The notes beneath the pieces are model-generated. The model made no database searches, was not told the origin of the DNA, and saw only the letters and a program-made list of their open reading frames with translations. Shown here in pieces: positions 56,166-64,000 of a stretch of 64,000 bases of DNA. The translations under genes were made by a program, and so were the position numbers. The stretch's first letter is position 1; the number at the start of each line of letters is the position of its first letter. Origin of the DNA: Gerris lacustris (Eukaryota; Arthropoda; Insecta; Hemiptera; Gerridae); the NCBI GenBank assembly GCA_951217055.1, contig OX578276.1, positions 152,017,012 through 152,081,011 of the forward strand. The letters are read 5' to 3'.

Positions 56166-58859
56166 TTACAGATTAAGCAAGTCTCTAGGCCACTGCCTCC
56201 TCAAGCGGCGAGGTGGGTTATCTGGGATGGTTTGGGAAGAAAGGAGTTCTACTAGAGGATTGGGGTGATTGGATAAGGACTGATGGAATTTCTGGTATCG
56301 GGATATAGATAGGTCGCGGACAAAAGGAACATTAAGATCGTTGTGGAGGGTGAGGTTGGATACATAAAAAGGAGCATCGGTAATTTTCCGGAGGATTTTA
56401 GATTGAAGAGTTTGAAGTCGACGGGAGTTGGAAGGCTTGGTGCTACCCCAGACCTCCAGACCGTAAGTCCAAGCTGGTTTTAAAATAGTGTTGTAGATTA
56501 GAAGTTTATTGTTTTGAGTAATTTTGGACCTACGATCTAGTAAACGAAGCAGCAACTTGTAGCGTCTTGAGATGTCAGTACGTTTAGTCTTAGTGTGGTG
56601 TTGCCAGGTGAGTCGTCGATCAAGGTGAAGGCCAAGGTAACGGACAGTGGTAGATTGAGGAATGAGGACTTGGTTAAGAATGACTGGAGGACAGGTGCTA
56701 TGTCGAAGAGTAAAGGTGACATGAACACTTTTCTGTTCGTTAATCCGGATCCTCCATTTTCTTAACCAGGGTTCGAGAAGGAGAAGGTGACTTTGGGTGT
56801 TATTGGATGCAATTTGTGGGTCATGGTGGACAGATAGGATTGCCTTGTCATCTGCAAAGGTGGCAAGGACTGTGGAAGGGTGTTGAGGGATGTCATGTGT
56901 GTAGATGGAATATAGGAGAGGTCCAAGAATACTACCTTGAGGTACTCCAGCACTTGCAGAGCAGATGGATGAGGAAGAGGTTCCTAAACTTGCACAAAAG
57001 GATCTATCAGTGAGAAAGGACTTCAGGATGAGGTAGTAAGTGAAGGGAAGGATGCCCTTGAGTTTCCAAAGCAGCCCAGCGTGCCAAACTCTGTCAAAAG
57101 CTTGCGCCTCGTCCAGGAAGACAGCTGAGCAAAATTTTTTCTTCTCTAGGGTGGAGGAAATGACATCGACAATGCGATGGCACTGATGGATGGTGGAGTG
57201 GTGAGCACGGAAACCAAACTGATGGTCAGGTAGGAATGGTTTAAGTATGGGAAGGAGTCTACGGAGAAGGAGCTTTTCTAGGATTTTCCCCATTACAGGG
57301 AGGAGACTTATAGGTCGATAGGATGATGGAAAATGAGGAGGTTTGGATGGTTTCGGAATCATTATTATAGTGGCGAATTTCCATTGGGTAGGAAAGTGAG
57401 TTGTTTTAAGGACAGAGTTAAAAATGTATGTTAGGAAAAGGATTCCTTTTTTAGGAAGGTGTTTAAGGATTTCAGAGGTAATAAGGTCATAACCGGGAGC
57501 TTTTCGTGGTTGAAGGTGTTTGATGCAGTAGAGAATGTCCGAGGGATTAAAGGATTTGGGAGGCGGAGATAGTTGGAGGGGAGCTAGGAGATCTTGGTTA
57601 ATAAGGTTCACATGGTTTTGATCACTTATATCTGGATGTGGAGAAAAAAGGTTTGTGAGGTGTTGAGCAAAGACTTCAACCTTTTCAGATTCAGACTTTG
57701 CCCAGGTATTATCAGGATTTAGAATGGGAGAAGGGATTGCTTTTTGGGAAAGGATTCGTCTCGTCGCGTTCCAGAGTGATCTGTCTTTGTTTGTAAGTTG
57801 TGAAGTGAAAGTCCTAAATTTGTCTTCTTTATAGAGTCTCAGTAAGTAAGTCAGTTTTCTACTAGCTGTATTGTACGTACGTTTGTCTGATGGATATCTA
57901 GTTCGTCTCCATTGGGACCTTGCTCTTCTTTTTTCACTTATCAGTCTCCGTATGTCAGTTGGTAAACTAGATCTACTGTCTTGCTTGCTAGTAAATGGTT
58001 GAGTCGAGTCCCAAATGGAAGTCTGTATGGTCTCAGTCAGTGTCTGTACTGCTTCGTCAATGTCCGTCGCATTTTTAAGTGAAATTTTAAGGTCTAGTCT
58101 CTGATCTACTAGCGTTTGAAAAGAGTCCCAGTCAACTAGTCCGTTAATCAGTCGAGGTTTAGGAGGACGTATAGGAGGTTTAATGTCAAGGATGAGGAGA
58201 ACAGGACTATGGTCTGAGGAGAGATCGTCAAGAACAGAGGCAGTAGGGTGAAGGTGAGGTATGGGTGTTGAAACAAAATAGTCTAGGATGTCTGGAAGTT
58301 TATTTGGGTCGGATGGGAAATGAGTGTATTCGTCAGGAGAAAGGACACCGTAGTTTGTTGAGGATAAGGCGTTCAGGAGTGTGACACCACGAGGATTACG
58401 TGCTCGACATCCCCACTGAGGATGTTTTGCATTATAATCCCCGCCTGCAATGAATTTATGGCCAAAGGATCGGAATAAGGAAAGGAAATCTTGTTGGGAA
58501 ATAAGGTGATTTGGAGGGCAATATACTGAGGAAATTGTGAAATTAAATGGTAAAGAGTTTAAGGTTACAGATGTACACTGAATAGAGTCTGTGCAAGTAG
58601 GGGGTAAAGGATAATGGGAAATTGAATTCCGTATTAGGATCGCACTACCCCCGTGTGCAGTGTTATCTGGGTGATCTGTTCTGTGTGTTGTGTAATTTTG
58701 TATGTGAAAATGCGAACGAGTAGTGAAATGTGTCTCTGTGATGAGGGCAATGTCGATCCTTCTGTCTTGAAGCAAAATGTCTAGTTCCTGCCCGTGAAGG
58801 GTAGCACCATTAGCATTCCAAAGAAGGATTGACAGGGAACGCTGAGTTGGAGTATTCAC
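56166..58859 (-). CDS. LINE ORF2: AP endonuclease and reverse transcriptase
   Basis: About 897 codons. The N-terminal APE-type endonuclease shows WNANG (residue 15), TETHF (E42), GGDYNAKHPQWG (D141, N143), DILDYF and SSDHSPV (D216, H217). The reverse transcriptase shows QWKFATIIMIPKP, SYRPISLLP, FLDEAQAFDRVWH (D583), GVPQGSILGP (638-647) and FADDKAIL (D670, D671), then YLGLHLDRRLTW. All catalytic aspartates are present. The protein nicks target DNA and copies the element RNA in place. It has no RNase H, as usual for Jockey elements. The frame begins at GTG overlapping the ORF1 stop (GTGA). The first ATG is near residue 500, past the endonuclease, so initiation must be by reinitiation at a non-AUG codon or the start has been lost. 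Confidence 0.95.
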   Translation of the reverse strand: MNTPTQRSLSILLWNANGATLHGQELDILLQDRRIDIALITETHFTTRSHFHIQNYTTHRTDHPDNTAHGGSAILIRNSISHYPLPPTCTDSIQCTSVTLNSLPFNFTISSVYCPPNHLISQQDFLSLFRSFGHKFIAGGDYNAKHPQWGCRARNPRGVTLLNALSSTNYGVLSPDEYTHFPSDPNKLPDILDYFVSTPIPHLHPTASVLDDLSSDHSPVLLILDIKPPIRPPKPRLINGLVDWDSFQTLVDQRLDLKISLKNATDIDEAVQTLTETIQTSIWDSTQPFTSKQDSRSSLPTDIRRLISEKRRARSQWRRTRYPSDKRTYNTASRKLTYLLRLYKEDKFRTFTSQLTNKDRSLWNATRRILSQKAIPSPILNPDNTWAKSESEKVEVFAQHLTNLFSPHPDISDQNHVNLINQDLLAPLQLSPPPKSFNPSDILYCIKHLQPRKAPGYDLITSEILKHLPKKGILFLTYIFNSVLKTTHFPTQWKFATIIMIPKPSKPPHFPSSYRPISLLPVMGKILEKLLLRRLLPILKPFLPDHQFGFRAHHSTIHQCHRIVDVISSTLEKKKFCSAVFLDEAQAFDRVWHAGLLWKLKGILPFTYYLILKSFLTDRSFCASLGTSSSSICSASAGVPQGSILGPLLYSIYTHDIPQHPSTVLATFADDKAILSVHHDPQIASNNTQSHLLLLEPWLRKWRIRINEQKSVHVTFTLRHSTCPPVILNQVLIPQSTTVRYLGLHLDRRLTWQHHTKTKRTDISRRYKLLLRLLDRRSKITQNNKLLIYNTILKPAWTYGLEVWGSTKPSNSRRLQTLQSKILRKITDAPFYVSNLTLHNDLNVPFVRDLSISRYQKFHQSLSNHPNPLVELLSSQTIPDNPPRRLRRQWPRDLLNL

Positions 58860-60223
58860 TGATGTGGTTGAGCGGCAGGAAGCAGAGTTTGTATAAAGGA
58901 AGTGAATGTTGTGAGAGCTGTAAGGAGAGGGTTAATAATGGCACTGAGATCACGAAGGAATGATTGTAGGGTTACTGATATATCAGAGGAAGGAGTTGGA
59001 GGTGGAATGAAGACTGGAAGGCGTGGACGTGAGGTCGCACCTGAGGTGGCAGTGGCGTATGTAATTCCGGGTACTACGAGGTTCGTTTCGTTGTGCTGCT
59101 GATCTGGGATGGGCGCTGGCTCTTTTTCTGGCTCCCTGATAATAATCGGCTGTTGTGGAGATATTTGGTGAGTTGACGTTTCTAGAACAGACCAATGGTC
59201 GGGTTTGTTTGTTTTTTGAATAACTGGGTTTGGTCTTCTATACTTTTTTTGAAGTTCTTTATGAACTGTACAGCCCCTATAATTGGCTGGGTGGGCTCCG
59301 TTGCATAAAGCACATTTGGGCTGCTCTTCCGGTTTTTTGGTACAGTGCTCAGTCATATGAGCTCCTGCGCATTTAACACACTTAGGTGCATGGTTACAAT
59401 ATGTTTTCGTGTGCAGGTATGACTGGCATCGCGTGCATTGTACTATGTCTCGTCGTTTGTAGGGTTCTTCCACTTTTATCCTACAGTGAAAGATAGTTTT
59501 CACTTCGAAAATATCTTTGTTATTGCAGTTTGGTTCCAACTCAATGAAAAATAAAGAAAGGGCGGAATCCCCCTTTTTTACATTGGTGACATTCCGCACT
59601 TTAAAGCCAAGTGCTTCAAGTTCGGCTTTAATTGTGTCAGGGGGGGTGGAGTGGTGAAGGTGTCTTATTACCACCCTGTAGGCCTTCTCTTCCTTCGCCT
59701 GAAAGGTGTGAAAGGTCACGTTTTCAGCCCGAAGAGAACGAACGGCATTCTTATAGCCTTCTATGGTTATACACTGTATTACTACATCATTTGATCTGGC
59801 TTTACACGTAAAACCATCGTTTCCAAGTAAACTTTTTAATCCTCTGATAAATTGCGAGAAATTTGTGATATTTTTTACAAATATTGGCGGGGGCTTAGGG
59901 TCATTTGATTGTTGACACACAGAAGCATTAGGTTCAGTCAGTTGGGATAAAACACCATAGGGGTTTGGTGTAGAGAAGTTTGATGTGGAATGCTGACCTT
60001 CTTTGAGGGCCTGAGATGAAGGTTTAGCAAGATCGCCTCCATGAAGGGCGCCTTGCATAGCTGTAGAGCTGTGCGGGCCTGGGCTACTCGGCCTCGAGCC
60101 AGAGGTTGAAGTGGAGGGAGCGCGGGCCTGGAAAGAGTTGTCAGTGATCAATGTTTTCTTTGGTACGGGCGACGTTGTTTTGGATCTGCGGCGTTTCTTT
60201 TTTTGACCCGCAGTCTTACTCAT
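58856..60223 (-). CDS. LINE ORF1: Gag-like nucleic-acid-binding protein
   Basis: The first ATG (60221-60223) gives about 455 residues beginning MSKTAGQKKKRRRSKTT. The frame is open upstream to a TTG at 60301. The N-terminus is basic and Ser/Pro-rich. A PRE_C2HC-type domain follows (YRVVIRHLHHSTP to FHCRIKVEEPYKR). It is joined to three zinc knuckles: CTRCQSYLHTKTYC, CVKCAGAHMTEHC and CALCNGAHPANYRGC. This order is typical of Jockey/X-element ORF1 proteins, which coat the RNA and take it to the target. It ends in a proline-rich, then hydrophobic tail. Its TGA overlaps ORF2. Confidence 0.93.
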   Translation of the reverse strand: MSKTAGQKKKRRRSKTTSPVPKKTLITDNSFQARAPSTSTSGSRPSSPGPHSSTAMQGALHGGDLAKPSSQALKEGQHSTSNFSTPNPYGVLSQLTEPNASVCQQSNDPKPPPIFVKNITNFSQFIRGLKSLLGNDGFTCKARSNDVVIQCITIEGYKNAVRSLRAENVTFHTFQAKEEKAYRVVIRHLHHSTPPDTIKAELEALGFKVRNVTNVKKGDSALSLFFIELEPNCNNKDIFEVKTIFHCRIKVEEPYKRRDIVQCTRCQSYLHTKTYCNHAPKCVKCAGAHMTEHCTKKPEEQPKCALCNGAHPANYRGCTVHKELQKKYRRPNPVIQKTNKPDHWSVLETSTHQISPQQPIIIREPEKEPAPIPDQQHNETNLVVPGITYATATSGATSRPRLPVFIPPPTPSSDISVTLQSFLRDLSAIINPLLTALTTFTSFIQTLLPAAQPHQ

Positions 60224-60526
60224 TTTAAAAAGAGTTAAAGAAGTTTGTTTACCTCTCGGAGGTTGCCGGGTGACCTTGGAGATAAGAGGTCGACCTACCA
60301 AGCCTCGTCGAAACAGCTTCTTCTTTTAATAAAAAATAGCTACAGTAAAACTATCTAAAAATTATAACTAAAACACTTCTGATTTAAATAAAACTTTAAG
60401 AAAATATACAAAATAATAAACTGAACCACCTGGTAAAAAATGAAAAATAAATAAAGACTATAAATGGGTTAAAGGAGTAGTTAAAGTGAGAGCCGATGTG
60501 TAAGCTTCGAACTCTGGCACGTGACT
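60224..60526 (-). promoter_or_regulatory. LINE 5' UTR with presumed internal promoter
   Basis: The element starts AGTCACGTGCCAGAGTTCGA on the minus strand, with an E-box CACGTG within the first ten bases. Jockey elements carry an internal promoter here; no specific initiator could be confirmed by eye. Confidence 0.5.
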
Positions 60527-60539
60527 CATTGTCTAAAGT
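60527..60539. other. LINE target site duplication, right
   Basis: CATTGTCTAAAGT, exact repeat of 55841-55853. Confidence 0.92.
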
Positions 60540-60900
60540 ACAATTGAAACAGGCATGTAAAATTTCAACCTGAGTCAAGCAGACGTTTTTGAGTTGGGCA
60601 GAGATATATTTTATAATATTTTAAATTAGGCCGGGTAGGTAAAAACAGTCCTATTTCCTACCAACTACAAACATACTCTTTAACTATAAACTCATCATGA
60701 TTAACTTTTTCTCAATATTTAATGATAATAATAATGCTTTTCTTTTAATTTTGCCTTAACTTCCCTAGGTGCAAACAGTTAGTTACTTTTTATTTTGTCT
60801 CTTTTTTAACTCCGCCATGTATAAGTAGTTCTCGTTGTGTAATTAGAATTGTGATTACTATCATAATATTTTGCAATGTTTTAAATGGTGAAAAATAATT
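60540..60900 (+). repeat. Family G repeat, copy G6, right part
   Basis: Continues the copy broken by the LINE, from ACAATTGAAACAGGCATGTA to ATGTATAAGTAGTTCTCGTT. Confidence 0.85.
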
Positions 60901-61517
60901 CTCATATTCATGGTTTTTCTTAGATTTTATAATTCTACTGCATTTGTTCTCATATCGAATAAAAGCTTAAATAAAATATCTTTTCATTCATTTATATCAA
61001 CAATTTTGTTATGCCACTTATTAAACAATTATACAACATTTGCATTTAAGTTTTATTGTTAAAAAGGGGGGGGGGGGGTTGACGAAGAAAAAGGGAAGGA
61101 TTGTTAGGGATTAATGTCAAATACATCAGCGTCAATCAAGGAGCTGTCCCATGGAGCTAAGAACAGAGTCAATACAAAGTGAAGCTTGAGGACGGAGGTA
61201 ACTCCACGCAACTCTCTTAACTCCATGAATTATTCAAAACTTTAGTTGACAGAAGGTGACGTCATCCTCCACTATATATAGAACTACACTAAATATATAT
61301 AGGACCGGCTGTACCGAGCCCTTTACTTCTCTAACCCTAGTGTATTAAACTTATAAAAATAAACTCCCCAGTCAAGAAAACAGGGCTGCCAACAACTTCC
61401 TCCTTCCTAACCCGTCAACACCAAACTTACTAATTATATCATTAAACTAACTAATAAAATGGTTCCATATTAAACAAAACGAATAGTTTACAATCAAATA
61501 GAATTGTTGCAAAAATA
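60901..61517. other. Unassigned; possible CRE plus TATA arrangement
   Basis: No ORF. TGACGTCA at about 61257-61264 is followed by TATATATAG about 15 bp on and by TATATATAGG near 61296. These could be a promoter, but no transcript evidence is visible. A 13-nt poly(G) run is at 61066-61078. Confidence 0.25.
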
Positions 61518-61590
61518 ATCTGCCAATTAGTGTAGCACAGCTTCCTCGCGCCCTATTTCGTAAACATTAACGATTAAATGCTTTTTCCTA
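61518..61590 (+). repeat. Family A start fragment, copy A15
   Basis: ATCTGCCAATTAGTGTAGCA to ATTAACGATTAAATGC, then it breaks off. Confidence 0.7.
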
Positions 61591-62169
61591 CAGTTGACCG
61601 ATAAAGTGGTTGTTATCGCACTCAAAATAGTACGCAAAACAGCAGATTCCTGCACTTACTCCTTTACCGCACTCGTTTTACTTTATCGCACTCCAGTGTT
61701 CCATCTTACGAACATAAAGAACTTAAATCTAAATTAAGATTAAATAATCCAAATTATAATAATAACAATGACAACTAATGATTATTTTTTAACAAACTAC
61801 ATAATTTAAACACTTAATATCAAATATAAAAATGTTAAAATATAAAAAAAAGATATACAATCGAAAAAAAAAAAAAAAATCAAATGTGATGAGTAAGTCT
61901 TGTGATGAAAAATAATAACAGCGTTTGGTCAGTTTTGCTGAATTACCCAAAAAAAAGGCAACACTGGCTTTAAACAGAACAGCTGATGTAGTTGATATTG
62001 TAAAACCTTTTACATGTTGATGAACTCTCTATTATTTTATATTTTATTAACAGATTAAAAACTAACTGTAGGAAAAATGCAACTCGAGCTTAAAGTGTCT
62101 GCTGCACTTGAGAAACCTTTCCGCACGAGCCGTAGGCGAGGGCAGCAGGTGAGCAGTGGGAAGCATTAA
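61591..62169. other. Unassigned AT-rich sequence
   Basis: TTATCGCACTC-type motifs at 61613-61690 and CGCACGAGCCGTAGGCGAGG near 62125 are reminiscent of the family D hairpin, but too diverged to assign. No gene. Confidence 0.35.
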
Positions 62170-62490
62170 AAGAACCTAGCTGCCTGATCCCACCTGCTCT
62201 CCCAAGGACTCAACCAGTAGCATGCTTCAGTCTTTTAAAAGGCCATGATTATCTGCAATAGCATCTGTGTCGAATAGAAGTGGTTATGAACCCAGGATGT
62301 GTTATCTGTGACACCGGTAAAGAAATAATTTCACATCTCGACTTATGTCCTGCATTAGAGTACATTCGATCAAACTTTAAGGTTGGCTACTGCAGCTGGT
62401 CTAAAAAAGCTACATTATATTGGTCTATCAGGAGACGTATGCCCGAAGTTGCCAACGTACTGGCGTAAATAAATAAATAAATAAATGAAA
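62170..62490 (+). pseudogene. LINE ORF2 3' end with TAAA tail, degenerate
   Basis: The frame reads EPSCLIPPALPRTQPVACFS, then LLKGHDYLQ, a TAG, HLCRIEVVMNPGCVICDTGK and EIISHLDLCPALEYIRS, ending WSIRRRMPEVANVLA and TAA. LPR..AVA.FRL.TGHD+L..HL.RI......C..C.....E...HL..CPAL is the C-terminus of insect LINEs with an RNase H domain. It is followed by (TAAA)n (62466-62486), the LINE tail. The single TAG marks it as dead. It belongs to a different clade from the Jockey element. Confidence 0.75.
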
Positions 62491-62583
62491 GAGAAGTGGT
62501 GTGTTAATTTTGTCCACCTGAGTTTATATATTAGTATATAATATAATCACGTATGACTAACAGTGTATTGTGTTTTGTTTCAG

Positions 62584-62822
62584 ACGAAGGCGGCAGTAAG
62601 TCAGGCAAACTCGCGAGACGTGCTCGTAGCTTTAAGGAAGACTTCTTGGACATCCTAAGCCAGATGAGAAGTCCTGGAGGAGGCAGTGGGGGCGGCTCAA
62701 GCGGAGGCGCCGGAGGATCCCCCAGACCCCCACGTAGTCCTAAGGCTCGGACCTCCAGCTCCTCAGATACACATCCAGACGACAAGAACCCTATAGCCGA
62801 CCTTCAGATTCATGTCAAGCAG
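62584..62822 (+). CDS. Internal exon of a host gene (79 full codons)
   Basis: A 3' splice site TTGTGTTTTGTTTCAG ends at 62583, and a donor GTCAGT starts at 62823. The exon is 239 bp. It starts in phase 1 (first base of its codon in the previous exon) and ends on a codon boundary. It encodes EGGSKSGKLARRARSFKEDF, then LDILSQMRSP, a Gly/Ser/Pro linker, SPKARTSSSSDTHPDDKN and ADLQIHVKQ. Composition jumps to GC-rich exactly within the exon. The basic RRARSFKEDF stretch and the linker suggest a cytoplasmic adaptor. A NOS1AP/CAPON-like protein is a weak guess from memory. No neighbouring exon is visible. Confidence 0.7.
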
Positions 62823-63312
62823 GTCAGTCTCATATTCTCATATTTCAACCAAACATTAGTTTGGAAATTTAAGTGCGAGTTTCAGGGATAACCATTAATT
62901 GCTGAGCAATATCTATTAGATAATAAGTATTTCATATCCAAAATTCGAATTTTTATTTGATATCCGTCCCCCAGAATTAAAACGATCAACTAGTTTTATC
63001 CAAAGGTTCAGATTTGTTGGTTGGTTGTGATCGACAAGGCACTAGTCACTTCTGCTCAGAATCAAAGTTGAGGTCACTGATTCTCCAAGTTGAGGTCACT
63101 GAGTTGAGGTCCGATGTATAAAGCATACATCGATGTATAACCATGCCCTATACACTGGAGCAAAACTGCCTTGGTAATAATAATAATAATAGCTCTACAG
63201 ACACTTCTTTCGAAACAAAAGCCCCCCTTGTTAAGGGGTTGGAGAGTAATTATTTTTGATTTTTAAACATAACATTACTTATCATTCTTGAAATGGAACA
63301 TTTGTACTACAA
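62823..63312 (+). other. Intron sequence right of the exon
   Basis: No second exon recognised. A short direct duplication (AGTTGAGGTCACTGA) occurs near 63068-63103, and a short (TAA)n at 63177-63190. Confidence 0.5.
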
Positions 63313-63860
63313 ATGTTCATTTCTACAAATTTTGTAGAAGTAGCTTTTCTGAATCTTTGCCTTTCCATAGCTGTCTTATGCCATAGCTTTCCAATTCTTT
63401 CATTAAACTCATCTGTCCATCTTCTAGGTGGTCTTCCTTTACTTCTGGTAATTATATGCGTAATAGTAGCTTTTCTGAATCTTTGCCTTTCCATAGCTGT
63501 CTTATGCCATAGCTTTCCCATTCTTTCCTCAAACGCATCTGTCCACCCTCTAACTGGCCTCTCTTTACTTCTGGTACTTCCATACGATGTCCATTCTGTA
63601 GTCATCCTTACTCATCTTTTAGATTTCATTTTATTAACATTTGCCTGCCCATTTCTATTTTAGATTATGGCTCTGTATCATCAGGCTCTTTAGTTCCAGT
63701 GCTATTGATAATCTTTCTATTTGTTACTTTCTCTCTCCCGCTTACTCCGTGCATTAAGCTAATAATCTGACACTGAGCTGAAACTAATCTCCGGTCCATG
63801 CTTTGAGTCAGTGACCTGGTCTGAGATCCACAAACACAACTCCTTAATACGACCATATTT
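63313..63860 (-). pseudogene. RTE-like LINE ORF2 C-terminal remnant with 126-bp duplication
   Basis: The minus strand reads, from the right, GSQTRSLTQSMDRRLVSAQC and GVSGREKVTNRKIINSTGTK. This is the region after the reverse transcriptase in RTE elements (YGCETW.LT....RL...Q......G.S.RD+..N..I...T). Then come two in-frame copies of a 42-codon unit, RSKGRPPRRWTDEFNERIGK plus LWHKTAMERQRFRK and its variant (63341-63466 and 63467-63592). GRP.RRW.D... is the usual end of RTE proteins. It lies in the presumed intron, antisense to the host gene. Confidence 0.65.
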
Positions 63861-64000
63861 TTTATATTTGCTAAGATCTTTCCTTTGAAATTGTTCTTTA
63901 AATTCTCGCCAAAGTAATTAGATTATCTGTTCACAATTAATTACTGGTCTCATTCTATATCATAGTATTCCGTTCAGGTGGCCTATTTGCTAGGTTCGAA
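63861..64000. other. Right edge, unassigned
   Basis: Intron-like AT-rich sequence. The last bases TAGGTTCGAA could begin another element but cannot be judged. Confidence 0.3.

Larger units (their letters stand above)
55854..60526 (-). mobile_element. Jockey-clade LINE, near-intact, full length (4.67 kb)
   Basis: Minus-strand non-LTR retrotransposon inserted in family G copy G6, with an exact 13-bp target duplication and an A-tail (T-run 55853-55870). It has a 5' UTR of about 300 bp, ORF1 (Gag-like, three zinc knuckles), ORF2 (endonuclease plus reverse transcriptase, no RNase H) and a 3' UTR with an AAT microsatellite and AATAAA signal. Both ORFs are open with no internal stops or frameshifts, so the insertion is young. 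The clade is judged from motif style and the lack of RNase H, not a tree. Confidence 0.93.

Noticed and set aside
58902..59195. Frames overlapping LINE ORF1
   Set aside because: Shadow frames of ORF1 on both strands.
61250..61330. Promoter with CRE and TATA box
   Set aside because: Motifs are short and no downstream exon is visible; kept only as a remark.

Overview
The window looks like arthropod, most likely insect, nuclear DNA. It is AT-rich and almost gene-free. Spliceosomal exon borders and a Jockey-clade LINE, Penelope, Helitron, RTE, hAT-like MITE and tRNA/5S-derived SINE remnants all point to a metazoan; I cannot name the species. The only convincing host-gene part is one internal exon near the right end (62584-62822, + strand). 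The region to its right reads as intron.

The rest is layered dispersed repeats, which I named by matching copies within the window. Family A (about 0.9 kb, more than a dozen copies or fragments), C (about 0.6 kb), G (1.0-1.3 kb), P (about 0.72 kb, ends GGGTCCGTAGG), Q (ends GGGTTTCGTTGG) and R (ends GGTTTCTGTAC) share one plan: a short hairpin at one end, a TTAT or TGTGAT box, in most families a TCTGTC-rich patch, and a core close to CCGAT..TGAAATTTGGCA. F1 and F2 are MITEs with 8-bp target duplications. Family D keeps a short conserved reading frame in three copies. H, I, J and K are other duplicated blocks.

Layout. 1-5.3 kb: block H, AT microsatellite, 21-bp minisatellite, K duplication, A1. 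5.3-12.1 kb: nested A, F2, C and G copies, an F1 MITE, and P1 inside A3. 12.1-24.4 kb: Penelope-like inverted repeat, J1, C3, three D copies, two LINE 3' fragments. 25-31.5 kb: SINE palindrome, two Penelope GIY-YIG remnants, I duplication, J2, G3. 34-44 kb: Q, P and R elements, tandem A copies, 40-bp satellite, first tRNA/5S SINE. 46-51.5 kb: foldback element, D1, A copies, second SINE with clear target duplication. 51.6-54.9 kb: decayed Helitron with Pif1-type helicase remnants and terminal hairpin. 55.8-60.5 kb: a nearly intact Jockey-like LINE (ORF1 and ORF2 open) with a 13-bp target duplication inside a G copy. 62-64 kb: LINE and RTE fragments flanking the host exon.

Most striking observations: (1) a SINE whose head combines tRNA A/B boxes with a 5S rRNA internal-promoter-like segment; (2) the shared end-hairpin and core architecture across unrelated repeat families; (3) about 25 poly(G)/poly(C) runs of 10-22 nt that grow from short G runs inside repeats; (4) the preserved N-terminal frame of family D; (5) a LINE ORF2 that lacks an ATG.
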